64,000 nt of DNA from Streptomyces sp. cg36 (GCF_041080675.1 NZ_CP163520.1:4340001-4404000), one strand, 5' to 3'. Positions 43,468 through 52,389 are shown, counted from the stretch's first letter. A program made the numbers and translations. Notes: a model not told the origin generated them from the sequence alone.

Positions 43468-44472
43468 ATGACGCCCGGCAACAACGGCGCGAGCACGCCC
43501 GAGGACGACGATCCGTTCGGCTATCTGTACGCGGACGGGCAGGCATCCGGTGCCACCCCGCCCCGCACCGGTGGCTACGGCTACCCGGGCCCGGCCGCCC
43601 CCCAGCAGCCCGGCGTGCCCAGAACCTCGTACAACCAGGTGCGCACGGTCGGGGAGCGCCAGTACGGGCAGGTCCCGCAGCAGCCCTACGGGCAGCCCCA
43701 GCAGCCCCAGCAGCCCTACGGGCAGCCGCCGCAGCAGTACGGCCAGCAGCCGTACGGGCAGCCCACCGCGCAGTACGCGGCGCCCGAGACGTACCCCGGC
43801 GGTGCCCCCTCCCGTCCGGCGCCCCCCGCCGACGGCGGGCGCGGCGGGCGCGGGCCCAACACCAAGGGCCTGCTGATCGGCGCGGTCGCGGTGGTCGCGG
43901 CGGTCGTCATCGGCATCGGCGTGGCGCTGCTCAGCAACAGCGACGGCGACAAGAAGGACGACACGGCGAAGCCCCCGGCGGGCGGCGGCTCCGCCGGCAC
44001 CTCCCAGCAGCCCTCCACCCCGCCCACCAACTCGGCCTCCGCGCCCGCGGACCTGCCCAAGCAGGACGCGGCGACGCTGAAGCTGACCGGTGGCGCGGCC
44101 CTGGGCAAGGACGTGCCGGGCGCGGTCGGCGCGGGCGGCAACTACGTGACGCTGAACACCGCCGGGGCCGCGGCGACCTGGACGTTCGACGTGCCGCAGA
44201 GCGGCGCGTACACCATGTTCATCAACTACGGCGTGCCCGGCAAGGACGCCAAGACGACCCTCGTCGTCAACGGCAATCCGCCCACGAAGATAAACATGGC
44301 CAACTTCGCGAAGGCCCAGCCGGGGGCGTGGGACAAGGGCTGGACCCACACCTACTCGTGGATCAACCTCAACAAGGGGTCGAACACGATCAAGATCTCC
44401 TGCGAGCAGGGCGACCAGTGCGAGACCAATCTCGACCAGGTGTCGCTGAAGGCCGGCCAGGTCCGGAACTGA
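43468..44472 (+). CDS. membrane-anchored protein with C-terminal carbohydrate-binding (CBM35-like) domain
   Basis: A 334-residue protein. The cytosolic N-terminus (1-125) is rich in Pro, Gln, Tyr and Gly with QQPYGQP repeats. One membrane helix (about 131-153, GLLIGAVAVVAAVVIGIGVALL) leads to a Gly/Ser/Pro linker. The domain from about 200 to 334 has the CBM35 pattern: TLKLTGGAALG, YVTLNTAGAAATWTFDVPQS, YTMFINYGVPG, and CEQGDQCETNLDQVSL, whose two cysteines may form a disulfide. It likely binds cell-wall or extracellular glycans and lies 130 bases after cdgB. Confidence 0.8.
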   Translation: MTPGNNGASTPEDDDPFGYLYADGQASGATPPRTGGYGYPGPAAPQQPGVPRTSYNQVRTVGERQYGQVPQQPYGQPQQPQQPYGQPPQQYGQQPYGQPTAQYAAPETYPGGAPSRPAPPADGGRGGRGPNTKGLLIGAVAVVAAVVIGIGVALLSNSDGDKKDDTAKPPAGGGSAGTSQQPSTPPTNSASAPADLPKQDAATLKLTGGAALGKDVPGAVGAGGNYVTLNTAGAAATWTFDVPQSGAYTMFINYGVPGKDAKTTLVVNGNPPTKINMANFAKAQPGAWDKGWTHTYSWINLNKGSNTIKISCEQGDQCETNLDQVSLKAGQVRN

Positions 44473-44496
44473 CGAGCGGGACCCGCAGTGGGCCAG

Positions 44497-44525
44497 GGGC
44501 CGTCGACACCAGGTGTCGGCGGCCC
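44497..44525. terminator. bidirectional hairpin between the CBM35 gene and pfkB
   Basis: Imperfect 11-12 bp stem (GGGCCGTCGACACC against GGTGTCGGCGGCCC, one G-T pair) in the gap between two convergent genes. Confidence 0.75.
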
Positions 44526-44532
44526 TTCGCCG

Positions 44533-45453
44533 TCAGGCCGGGTGCTCGCTCACCCGCACCCCGGGCAGCAGCTCCTCGTAGGCGGCCGGATCGAACTCCC
44601 CGGCCGCCGGTGCCAGGACCGTCGCCGTCGACAGGGCCACCGCCCGGGTCAGCCGGGCCGGCCAGGGCAGCCCCTCCACCAGGGAGGAGAGCAGGGCCGC
44701 CACCGCCGAGTCGCCCGCGCCCGTCGGATTGCCCCGGACCGGGGCGGGCGGGACCGCCTGCCAGACGCCCTCCGGGGTGACCGCGAGCAGGCCCTCGGGG
44801 CCGAGCGAGGCGACCACGGTGCGCGCGCCCCGGCGGCGGGCGTCGCGGGCCGCGCGCAGCGGCTCGCGGGAGCCGGTGAGCCGGGCCAGCTCGTCCAGGT
44901 TCGGCTTGATCAGGTCGGGCCGGGCGGCGAGGCCGCGGCGCAGCGGTTCGCCGCTGGTGTCCAGGAGGACCGGGACGGCGGCGGCGCGGGCCCGGCGGAT
45001 CAGATCGGCGTAGGCGCCGACCGGGACCCCGGGCGGCAGGCTGCCGCAGAGGGCCACCGCGTCCGCCCCGCGCAGCAGCGGCTCGTACGCCGCCAGGAAC
45101 GCCTCCCACTCCTCGGCCGTGATGTGCGGGCCGGGCTCGTTGAGCTGGGTGGTGTCGCCGGTGGCCGCGTCGACCACGGCGATGGTGCGGCGGGTGGTGC
45201 CGGCGACCGGGACCAGCGCGTCGACCGGGGCCAGCGGGGCGAGCAGCTCGCGCAGCACCTCGCCGGTGCGGCCCCCGGCGAAGCCGGTGACGACCGTGGA
45301 GTGGCCGAGCGCGGCCAGTACCCGGGCGACGTTGACGCCCTTGCCGCCGGGCCGCTCGGTGACCTCCTCCACATGGTGCGCGGCGTGCGGGACCAGGGCG
45401 GGCACCCGGTAGGTGAGGTCGAGCGCGGTGTTCAGCGTGACGGTGAGGATCAC
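44533..45453 (-). CDS. 1-phosphofructokinase-family hexose kinase (PfkB)
   Basis: A 306-residue ribokinase-fold sugar kinase. The N-terminal RPGGKGVNVARVLAALG signature and the C-terminal PVRGNPTGAGDSAVAALLSS, with the catalytic Asp in GAGDS, mark the PfkB/FruK/LacC group. It probably phosphorylates fructose-1-phosphate or a hexose-6-phosphate such as tagatose-6-phosphate. It lies downstream of nagK-nagA on the same strand, so it may process hexose phosphates made from amino sugars, but a hairpin at 45474-45518 separates them. GTG 45453. Confidence 0.88.
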   Translation of the reverse strand: MILTVTLNTALDLTYRVPALVPHAAHHVEEVTERPGGKGVNVARVLAALGHSTVVTGFAGGRTGEVLRELLAPLAPVDALVPVAGTTRRTIAVVDAATGDTTQLNEPGPHITAEEWEAFLAAYEPLLRGADAVALCGSLPPGVPVGAYADLIRRARAAAVPVLLDTSGEPLRRGLAARPDLIKPNLDELARLTGSREPLRAARDARRRGARTVVASLGPEGLLAVTPEGVWQAVPPAPVRGNPTGAGDSAVAALLSSLVEGLPWPARLTRAVALSTATVLAPAAGEFDPAAYEELLPGVRVSEHPA

Positions 45454-45473
45454 GAGGTGATCATGCCAAAAGG

Positions 45474-45518
45474 ACGGTGACCGGCCCAGACCCCGCGGGG
45501 CCCGGATCCGGTCACCGT
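45474..45518 (-). terminator. terminator after nagA
   Basis: 11-base arms ACGGTGACCGG (45474-45484) and CCGGTCACCGT (45508-45518) with an inner GGCCC-type stem, 24 bases beyond the nagA stop. Confidence 0.75.
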
Positions 45519-45541
45519 GTGCCGTGCGCGTGCGAAACGGC

Positions 45542-46687
45542 TCAGCCCAGGGCGGGCGCGACCACCCATGCGCCGCGCCGCATCACGCCCTTGAGCGCGA
45601 AGTCCTCGCCCAGGACCACCAGGTCGGCGTGTTTGCCGGGCTCCAGGGAGCCGACCGTGTCGTAGACGCCGAGCAGCCGCGCGGGATTGGCCGAGATCGC
45701 GCGGACGGTGTCCTCCACGGAGAGGCCGTCCACGGTCACCGCGCGCTGGAAGGCCCGGTCCAGGGTGAGCGTGGAGCCCGCGATGGAGCCGCCCTCGACC
45801 AGCCGGGCCACGCCCTCCTTGACCTCGACCTCCAGCGGCCCCAGGTGGTAGAGCCCGTCGCCGAACCCGGCCGCGTCCATGGCGTCGGTGATGAACGCGA
45901 CCCGCCCGCCGCCCTTGTGGTGGAAGGCGAGTTCCAGGGAGGCGGGGTGCAGGTGCGTGCCGTCGTTGATCAGCTCGACGGTGATCCGCTCGTCCTCCAG
46001 GAGCGCGGCGATCGGGCCGGGCGCGCGGTGGCCGAGCGCGGGCATCGCGTTGTAGAGGTGGGTGGCGACGGTGGCGCCCGCGTCGATCGCCTCGACCGTC
46101 TGCTCGTACGTGGCGTCGGTGTGCCCGATGGCGGCGATCACGCCGTGCTCGGCGAGCAGCCGCACCGAGTCCAGGCCGCCGGGCAGCTCGGTGGCGAGCG
46201 TGAACATCTTGGCGGTGCCCCGGGCCGCGTCCATCAGCTTGCGCACCTCGGCCGGGTCCGGGTGGCGCAGCAGGTCCTCGCTGTGCGCGCCCTTGCGGCA
46301 CGGCGAGATGAACGGGCCCTCGAAGTGGATGCCCGCCAGGTCGCCCTGCTCCACCAGCTCGGAGAGGAGCCCGGCCCGCTGGGCCAGGAAGTCCATCTCG
46401 CCGGTGACGGTGGAGGCCACCAGGGTGGTGGTGCCGTGCAGCCGGTGGGTGTGGACGCCCTTGAGGACGTCCTCGACGGTGCCGTTGGTGAAGGAGGCGC
46501 CGCCGCCGCCGTGCACGTGCATGTCGACGAAGCCGGGGACCACCCAGTGGCCCGTGAGGTCGACGCGGTCGGCGCCCTCCGGCGCGCTTCCGGCGATCTT
46601 CCCGCCCTCGACGATCACGCGTCCGTTCTCGACGACGCCGGTCGGCAGGACGACACGGGCGCCGGAGAGAACCTTGCTGGTGGCCAT
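45542..46687 (-). CDS. nagA: N-acetylglucosamine-6-phosphate deacetylase
   Basis: A 381-residue amidohydrolase converting GlcNAc-6-phosphate to GlcN-6-phosphate plus acetate. The metal site starts with PGFVDMHVHGGGG, followed by GIHFEGPFISP (metal-binding Glu), IGHTDATYEQTVEAIDAGAT, HLYNAMPALGHRAPG and ELINDGTHLHP; the catalytic Asp is in FITDAMDAAG. The ATG overlaps the nagK stop by one base (TGATG), so the pair is translationally coupled. Part of the DasR regulon in S. coelicolor. Confidence 0.96.
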   Translation of the reverse strand: MATSKVLSGARVVLPTGVVENGRVIVEGGKIAGSAPEGADRVDLTGHWVVPGFVDMHVHGGGGASFTNGTVEDVLKGVHTHRLHGTTTLVASTVTGEMDFLAQRAGLLSELVEQGDLAGIHFEGPFISPCRKGAHSEDLLRHPDPAEVRKLMDAARGTAKMFTLATELPGGLDSVRLLAEHGVIAAIGHTDATYEQTVEAIDAGATVATHLYNAMPALGHRAPGPIAALLEDERITVELINDGTHLHPASLELAFHHKGGGRVAFITDAMDAAGFGDGLYHLGPLEVEVKEGVARLVEGGSIAGSTLTLDRAFQRAVTVDGLSVEDTVRAISANPARLLGVYDTVGSLEPGKHADLVVLGEDFALKGVMRRGAWVVAPALG

Positions 46688-47634
46688 CAGGCGGTTACCT
46701 CCGCGGAGTCGGTGGAGTCGGTGAGCAGGTCCCAGGCGAGCAGGCCCGCGCCCAGGCAGCCCGCGGTGTCGCCGAGGGCGGCCGGAACGATGGCGGGCAG
46801 CTTCTGGAACGTCACGCGCTCCTCCACGGCCGCCCGCAGCGGTACGAACAAGGTTTCCCCGGCTTCGGCCAGCCCGCCACCGATGATCAGGGTGCGGGGG
46901 TCGAGCAGGGTGAGGGCGGTGACCAGGCCGTCGGCGAGCGCGTCGACCGCGCCCTGCCACACGGCGAGCGCCGCCGGGTCGCCGGACTCGACGGCCTTGG
47001 CGCAGTCCGCCGCGTCCGCGTCCGGGTCGCCGCTGGCCTCGGCCCACGCCTGGGTGACGGCGGAGGCGGAGGCGAGCCGCTCCAGGCAGCCGCGCTGGCC
47101 GCAGCCGCACGGGACGCCGCCGGGGCGCACCACGATGTGGCCGATCTCGCCCGCGTAGCCGTGGGCGCCGGGTTCGATGCGGCCGTCGATGCCGATGGCC
47201 CCGGCGATGCCGGTGCCGAGCGGGATGAAGAGGAAGCGGTCGGCGCCCTTGCCGGCGCCGATCCGGCCCTCGGCGAGGCCGCCGGTGCGCACGTCGTGGC
47301 CGAGGGCGACCGGTACGCCGTCGAGCCGCTCGCTCAGCAGCCGCCGCATCGGGACGTCGCGCCAGCCCAGGTTGGCCGCGTAGACCGCGATGCCGTTCTC
47401 GGCGTCGACGATGCCGGGCACGGCGACGCCGGCCGCCCGCGCGCTCTCGCCGAAGTGCTCCTCGCCGTAGGTGCGCAGCTCGGCGGCGAAGTCGAGGATC
47501 GACTCGACCACGGCCTCGGCGCCGCGCTCGCGGCCGGTGGGCCTGCGCGCCTCGTGGAGCAGGCCGCCGTCCGCCCCGATGAGGGCGGCCTTCATGCCGG
47601 TGCCGCCCACATCCAGGGCGATGACGTGTCTCAC
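46687..47634 (-). CDS. nagK: N-acetylglucosamine kinase NagK, ROK family
   Basis: A 315-residue ROK sugar kinase. ATP-binding motif IALDVGGTGMKAALI opens the protein, the catalytic Asp is in ALGHDVRTGGLAEG, and the structural zinc motif is CGCGQRGCLE. Phosphorylates GlcNAc coming from chitin or wall turnover, feeding NagA. GTG 47634 (VRHVIALD) is chosen; ATG 47661 is in frame but directly abuts the dre-like operator and has no ribosome site. With TAGACC and TCAGAC spaced 17 bases, the transcript could begin close to GTG 47634. Confidence 0.9.
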   Translation of the reverse strand: MRHVIALDVGGTGMKAALIGADGGLLHEARRPTGRERGAEAVVESILDFAAELRTYGEEHFGESARAAGVAVPGIVDAENGIAVYAANLGWRDVPMRRLLSERLDGVPVALGHDVRTGGLAEGRIGAGKGADRFLFIPLGTGIAGAIGIDGRIEPGAHGYAGEIGHIVVRPGGVPCGCGQRGCLERLASASAVTQAWAEASGDPDADAADCAKAVESGDPAALAVWQGAVDALADGLVTALTLLDPRTLIIGGGLAEAGETLFVPLRAAVEERVTFQKLPAIVPAALGDTAGCLGAGLLAWDLLTDSTDSAEVTA

Positions 47635-47662
47635 GGGGGACAGTCTGACCCGTTCACCCATG

Positions 47663-47678
47663 AAAGGTCTAGTCCACT
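47663..47678 (-). promoter_or_regulatory. dre-like operator (DasR site) upstream of nagK
   Basis: AAAGGTCTAGTCCACT fits the dre consensus at about 13 of 16 positions and overlaps the likely -35 region of nagK-nagA, a known DasR target operon in S. coelicolor. Confidence 0.75.
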
Positions 47679-47772
47679 CACCGTGTGCCGGGTAAGCGTT
47701 TTCCCAAGTGCCCCCGGGATTACGGCCGTACGAGGACGCCTGGAGCGGCAGAAGTTGCGGAAGTGAGACCCG

Positions 47773-47788
47773 ATTGGTGTAGACCTCA
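47773..47788 (+). promoter_or_regulatory. second dre-like operator upstream of the solute-binding protein
   Basis: ATTGGTGTAGACCTCA fits the dre consensus at about 12 of 16 positions, 102 bases before the GTG of the binding-protein gene and 95 bases from the nagK site. Confidence 0.55.
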
Positions 47789-47889
47789 ACCCCGGCCGCA
47801 CGAGAGGATCGCAGCTCATGTAGACAGGACGTTGCTAACAGGACGTTCACCAGGAACCGACTGGCGAACAACGAGGGTGGGCAGGGCAC

Positions 47890-49155
47890 GTGCAGCGGCG
47901 CTTCATCAATCTGACGGCGGCTGTCGCCGCGCTCGGCATGACGGCGGGCCTGGCGGGCTGCGGCAGCGACAGCGGCTCCGGCGACGCCACCCTCAAGCTG
48001 GTCGTCGCGGACTACGACATCGCGGGCGGCGACAGCACCAAGACGTACTGGCACGACCTGGTCGCCGACTTCGAGAAGGCGAACCCGCGCATCAAGGTCG
48101 AGGTCTCCGTCTACTCCTGGGACGTCGTCGACGCCAAGGTCGCGGAGATGGTGAAGGCGGGCAAGGCCCCCGACATGGCGCAGATCGGCGCGTACTCCGA
48201 CTACGCCGCCGGCGGCAAGCTCTACTCCGTCGACCAGCTGCTCTCCATCCCCGTCCAGGCGAACTTCCTGGCGCCGCTGGCCGACGCGGGCGAGATGAAG
48301 CGGGTCCAGTACGGCATCCCCTTCGTCGCCTCCACCCGGCTGCTCTTCTACAACCAGACGCTCTTCGACAAGGCGCACATCAAGGCGCCCACGACCTGGG
48401 CGCAGCTGGAGGCCGACGCCAAGGCGCTCAGGGCCAAGGGGGTCAAGACCCCGTTCGCGCTGCCGCTCGGCAGCGAGGAGGCCCAGGCCGAGACGATGCA
48501 GTGGCTGCTCAGCGGCGGCGGCGGGTACGTCAACCAGACGACCGGGTACGACATCGACTCCCCGGACAACATCAAGACGTTCCAGTGGCTGAAGAAGAAC
48601 CTGGTCGAGGAGGGCCTCACCGGGCCCGTCGCGCCCGGCAAGCTCAACCGGCAGACCGCGTTCGACGCCTTCGCCAAGGGCGAGGTCGGCATGCTCAACG
48701 GGCACCCCTCGCTGATGCAGCAGGCCCGCAAGAAGGGCGTGAAGTTCGGGATGGTCCCGCTGCCCGGCACCGAGGGCAGGTCGAAGGCGACCATGGGCGT
48801 CGCCGACTGGATCATGGGCTTCAAGCAGAACGGCCACCGGGAGCAGATCGGCAAGTTCCTGGACTTCACGTTCAACGACAAGAACGTGCTGTCCTTCGCC
48901 GACAAGTACGACCTGCTGCCCGCCACCCGTACGGCGTCCCAGGCGATGCAGAACGACGGCAAGCACCAGGACCTCAACGAGTTCCTGGCCGCGCTGCCGA
49001 CCTCGGAGCTGCCGCCGGTCGGCAAGACGTCCTGGCCCAAGGTCAGCGAGACGATCAAGAAGCGGATCGGCGACGCGGTCTCCCCCAACGGCGACCCCAA
49101 GACGGTGCTGGAGCAGATCGCCAAGGTGGCCACCGAGGCGGAGAACGCGGAGTAG
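47890..49155 (+). CDS. ABC transporter sugar-binding lipoprotein (extracellular solute-binding family 1)
   Basis: A 421-residue lipid-anchored substrate-binding protein: signal peptide MQRRFINLTAAVAALGMTAG, lipobox LAGC, then two lobes (TLKLVVADYDIAGGDSTKTY; PDMAQIGAYSDYAAGGKLY; FGMVPLPGTEGRSKATMGVA) of the MalE/UgpB type. No permease genes follow, so it must work with components elsewhere and probably MsiK. A dre-like site and its position divergent from nagK-nagA suggest an amino-sugar ligand; this is inference. GTG 47890, with GGGTGGGCAGGG upstream. Confidence 0.9.
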   Translation: MQRRFINLTAAVAALGMTAGLAGCGSDSGSGDATLKLVVADYDIAGGDSTKTYWHDLVADFEKANPRIKVEVSVYSWDVVDAKVAEMVKAGKAPDMAQIGAYSDYAAGGKLYSVDQLLSIPVQANFLAPLADAGEMKRVQYGIPFVASTRLLFYNQTLFDKAHIKAPTTWAQLEADAKALRAKGVKTPFALPLGSEEAQAETMQWLLSGGGGYVNQTTGYDIDSPDNIKTFQWLKKNLVEEGLTGPVAPGKLNRQTAFDAFAKGEVGMLNGHPSLMQQARKKGVKFGMVPLPGTEGRSKATMGVADWIMGFKQNGHREQIGKFLDFTFNDKNVLSFADKYDLLPATRTASQAMQNDGKHQDLNEFLAALPTSELPPVGKTSWPKVSETIKKRIGDAVSPNGDPKTVLEQIAKVATEAENAE

Positions 49156-49206
49156 TGCGCACCGGGCGCCGGGCCGTTGTCGGACCCCGGCGCTACGTTG
49201 GACCGT

Positions 49207-49464
49207 ATGACTGACGACGACGACCGGGACGCGGCCGGCGGGCTCGGCGAGCGGGCCCGGGCCGTCCTCGCGCTGGAGCGGCGGTCCTGGGCCGGGCCCG
49301 GGGCCAAGGAGCGGGCCGTCCGCGAGCGGCTCGGCATCTCGCCGACCCACTACTACCAGCTCCTCAACGCCCTGCTGGACGACGAGCGCGCCCTCGCCCA
49401 CGACCCGGTCACCGTCAACCGCCTGCGCCGGATACGGGAGGGGCAGCGGGAGCGGCGGGGGTGA
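49207..49464 (+). CDS. DUF3263 domain-containing small protein
   Basis: An 85-residue protein with a probable helix-turn-helix: RARAVLALERRSWAGPGAKE is followed by the ERLGISPTHYYQLLNALLDD helix pair. The family is actinobacterial and of unknown function, possibly DNA-binding. ATG 49207: TACGTT (49194-49199) lies 7 bases upstream and there is no Shine-Dalgarno, so it is likely leaderless. Confidence 0.85.
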   Translation: MTDDDDRDAAGGLGERARAVLALERRSWAGPGAKERAVRERLGISPTHYYQLLNALLDDERALAHDPVTVNRLRRIREGQRERRG

Positions 49465-49531
49465 GCCGGTCCGCGGGTCCGCCCCCCGGTGCCATGGCTG
49501 CGGTCCGGCGTGCGCCGCTAGGGTCGTAGCC

Positions 49532-50374
49532 ATGGGCAGCCAACCGCACCCCCTGCCGACCCCCGCCACCGCCGCCGGACGTGAGGCGCTCGCCGCGATC
49601 GTGGCCGAGCCCGGGAGGGCCGTGGTCGCCCTCGACTTCGACGGCACCCTCGCCGAGATCGTCCCCGACCCGGAGCGGGCCCGCGCCCACCCCGGCGCCG
49701 TCCCCGCGCTGGCCGCGCTCGCCCCGAAGGTGGCCTCCATCGCGGTGATCACCGGCCGCCCGGCGGGCGTGGCCGTACGGTACGGGGGCTTCGCGGGCGT
49801 TCCCGGCCTCGAACACCTGGTGGTCCTCGGCCACTACGGGGCCGAGCGCTGGGACGCGGTCACCGGCACCGTCCGCGCCCCCGCCCCGCACCCCGGCGTC
49901 ACCGCGGCCAGGGCCGAGCTGCCCGGGGTGCTGGACGCGCACGGGGCGTGGCGCGGGACCTGGATCGAGGAGAAGGGGCAGGCCGTGGCGGTCCACACCC
50001 GCCGGGCCACCGACCCCCGGGCCGCCTACGCCGCGCTGCGCGACCCGCTGGCCGCGCTGGCCACCCGGCACGGCCTCGTCCTGGAGCCCGGCCGCCTGGT
50101 CCTGGAGCTGCGCCCGCCGGGCATGGACAAGGGGGTCGCGCTGGCGGAGTACCTGCGGGAGGTGGGCGCGGGTTCCGTCCTGTACGCCGGGGACGACCTG
50201 GGCGACCTCCCCGCGTTCGGCGCGGTGGAGAAGCTCCGCTCGGAGGGGGTCCCGGGCCTCCTGGTGTGCAGCGGCTCGACGGAAACCCCAGACCTGGCAG
50301 ACCGATCAGACCTCCTGCTCCCGGGCCCGGAATCAGTGGTCCAACTCCTGAAGACCCTGTCGGAGACCCTGTAG
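49532..50374 (+). CDS. otsB: trehalose-6-phosphate phosphatase
   Basis: A 280-residue HAD-superfamily phosphatase releasing trehalose. Motif I is ALDFDGTLAE (nucleophile D35, acid D37), motif II lies in IAVITGRPAG, the cap domain includes GTWIEEKGQAVAVHTR, and motif IV is VLYAGDDLGDLPAF. The partner otsA is nearby but convergent, an unusual split of the pair by a repeat cluster. TAGGGT (49519-49524) ends 7 bases before the ATG, suggesting a leaderless mRNA. Confidence 0.93.
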   Translation: MGSQPHPLPTPATAAGREALAAIVAEPGRAVVALDFDGTLAEIVPDPERARAHPGAVPALAALAPKVASIAVITGRPAGVAVRYGGFAGVPGLEHLVVLGHYGAERWDAVTGTVRAPAPHPGVTAARAELPGVLDAHGAWRGTWIEEKGQAVAVHTRRATDPRAAYAALRDPLAALATRHGLVLEPGRLVLELRPPGMDKGVALAEYLREVGAGSVLYAGDDLGDLPAFGAVEKLRSEGVPGLLVCSGSTETPDLADRSDLLLPGPESVVQLLKTLSETL

Positions 50375-50399
50375 CCCACAGCCCCGAAGGAACGCGCCC

Positions 50400-50760
50400 C
50401 GAAGGGGCGCGTGACAAGGGGCGCGGGGAACTGCGCGAGAAGCGAGCACGGCCCGCAGAAGAGGAACCGCCACAGGGGCGCGCCCCGAAGGGGCGCGGGG
50501 AACGGCGCGACCAGCCCCCACGGTCCGCAGCAAAACACCTGGGCAGCCCGCAGGGGCGCGTCCAGGGGGGCGCGGGGAACTGCGCGAGAAGCGAGCACGG
50601 CCCGCAGAAGAAGAACCGCCACAGGGGCGCGCCCCGAAGGGGCGCGGGGAACTGCGCGACCAGCCCCCACGGTCCGCAGCAAAACACCTGGGCAGCCCGC
50701 AGGGCGCGTCCAGGGGGCGCGGGCAACGGCGCGAGCAAGCCGGCACGGCCCGCAGCCACT
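50400..50760. repeat. GC-rich dispersed repeat cluster C with 149-base tandem duplication
   Basis: Five units of the family in cluster A, here in the orientation GGCGCGGGGAACTGCGCGA followed by GAAGCGAGCACGGCCCGCAG or CCAGCCCCCACGGTCCGCAG. Two adjacent units plus flanks are duplicated: the copies starting at 50421 and 50570 are nearly identical over about 149 bases. It lies between the otsB and otsA 3' ends. Confidence 0.88.
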
Positions 50761-50809
50761 CCCCGGCCGCCCGCCAGAGGGCTTAAGGGAACGGGCGGGG
50801 TGGGGAACC

Positions 50810-52198
50810 TCAGCCCCGCAGAGCCTCCAACTGCTCCAGGAACCACCGCTGCGGCGACAACGCACTCCCCGCAGCAGCGAGCCGCTTACTACGAGCCCCC
50901 CGCTCCTCCACCCCCATCGACAACGCCTCGTGCAACGCGGAAGCCGTCCCCGAAACGTCGTACGGATTCACCGACACCGCGTCCTCCCGCAGCTCCTCCC
51001 ACGCCCCCGCCTCCCGCGACAGCACCAGCGCACACCCGTCGTCGGAGACCACCGGCACCTCCTTGGCCACCAGGTTCATCCCGTCCCGGATGGGGTTGAC
51101 GAGGGCCACGTCCGCGAGCCGGTACGCCGCGAGGGAGCGGGCGAAGTCGTCCTCGACGTGGAGGATCACCGGAGTCCAGTCCGGCGTCCCGTACGCCGAG
51201 TTGACGGCCTCGGCGAGCCGGGACACCTCGGCCGTGTAGTCCCGGTACACCGCCAGGTCCTGCCGCGACGGATAGGCGAACGCCACGTGCACCACCCGCC
51301 CGCGCCACTCGGGCCGGTCGGCCAGCAGCTGGCGGTAGGCCAGCAGGCCCCGCACGATGTTCTTGGACAGCTCCGTGCGGTCCACCCGCACGATCGTCCG
51401 GCGGCCGGGCCCGATCTGCTTCCGCAGCGCCGCCATCCGCTCCTCGACGTCCGGCTCGTGGGCGCGCCGCCGCAGGAACTCCGCGTCCGCGCCGAGCCCG
51501 TGCACCCCGATCCGGGTGGCCCCGGTGCCGCCCAGCACGTCCGCGCAGCAGCGGCTGAACGCGTCGGCCCAGCGCCGGGTGAGGAAGCCCAGCCGGTCCG
51601 CGCCGAGCATCCCGCGCAGCAGCTGGGCGGCCACGTCGTCGGGGAGCATCCGGAAGTACTCCGGCGGCGCCCACGGGGTGTGCGAGAAGTGGCCGATCCG
51701 CAGGTCGGGGCGGAGTTCCCGGAGCATGCCGGGGACCAGGGCGAGGTGGTAGTCCTGGACGAGGACGGCCGCCCCGTCCGCCGCGTCCTCGGCCAGCGCC
51801 GCCGCGAACGCCCGGTTGTACGTCTCGTACGCGGCCCACCGCCGCCGGAACTCCGCGTCGAAGACCGGCTCCAGGGGCGTCTGGTACAGCATGTGGTGGA
51901 CGAACCACAGCACCGAATTGGCGATCCCGTTGTACGCGTCCGCGTGCACGTCCGCGTCGATGTCGAGCATCCGCACGCCCGCCTCGTCCGCGCTGCCGCG
52001 CCGCACGGCCTCCCGGTCGCCGTCGCCGAGCGCGGCGCACACCCACAGGGCGTCCGCCTCGCCGCCGATGGCGGACAGACCGGAGACCAGCCCGCCGCCG
52101 CCGCGCCGGGAGGAGAGCGTCCCGTCGGGTTCGAGGGCGTACGAGACGGGGCCGCGGTTGGACGCGACGAGAACCTGGGCAGCGCGCGCGGGGACCAT
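50810..52198 (-). CDS. otsA: alpha,alpha-trehalose-phosphate synthase (UDP/GDP-glucose)
   Basis: A 462-residue GT20 enzyme making trehalose-6-phosphate. Conserved elements: RGGGGLVSGLSAIG in the N-terminal Rossmann half, NGIANSVLWFVHHM, LVQDYHLALVPGMLRE, GHFSHTPWAPPEYFRMLP, VDRTELSKNIVRGLLAY and the C-terminal NPIRDGMNLVAKE. Makes the substrate of OtsB. ATG 52198 with TAGGTT (52206-52211) 7 bases upstream, leaderless type. The 3' end faces repeat cluster C. Confidence 0.95.
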   Translation of the reverse strand: MVPARAAQVLVASNRGPVSYALEPDGTLSSRRGGGGLVSGLSAIGGEADALWVCAALGDGDREAVRRGSADEAGVRMLDIDADVHADAYNGIANSVLWFVHHMLYQTPLEPVFDAEFRRRWAAYETYNRAFAAALAEDAADGAAVLVQDYHLALVPGMLRELRPDLRIGHFSHTPWAPPEYFRMLPDDVAAQLLRGMLGADRLGFLTRRWADAFSRCCADVLGGTGATRIGVHGLGADAEFLRRRAHEPDVEERMAALRKQIGPGRRTIVRVDRTELSKNIVRGLLAYRQLLADRPEWRGRVVHVAFAYPSRQDLAVYRDYTAEVSRLAEAVNSAYGTPDWTPVILHVEDDFARSLAAYRLADVALVNPIRDGMNLVAKEVPVVSDDGCALVLSREAGAWEELREDAVSVNPYDVSGTASALHEALSMGVEERGARSKRLAAAGSALSPQRWFLEQLEALRG

Positions 52199-52389
52199 GG
52201 AGACGAACCTAGCCCGTCCCCGAATGCCTCAAACGTGCGAAGCCCGGGACGGCCCCCGACGGCCACCGGCCGCTCAGCCGCCCGGCGCACGCCGTACGGG
52301 TCCGCGCCACCCGGCGCACGGCGTACCCGTACGCGCCCGCGCGGCGCACCTCGTACCGGTCCGCGCCACCCGGCGCCCCGCGCCCCCGA

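Noticed and set aside
46687..49752. 1021-codon minus-strand frame that contains nagK at its C-terminal end
   Set aside because: Only the part from 47634 has ROK homology; upstream codons run antisense to the solute-binding protein gene and through the operators.
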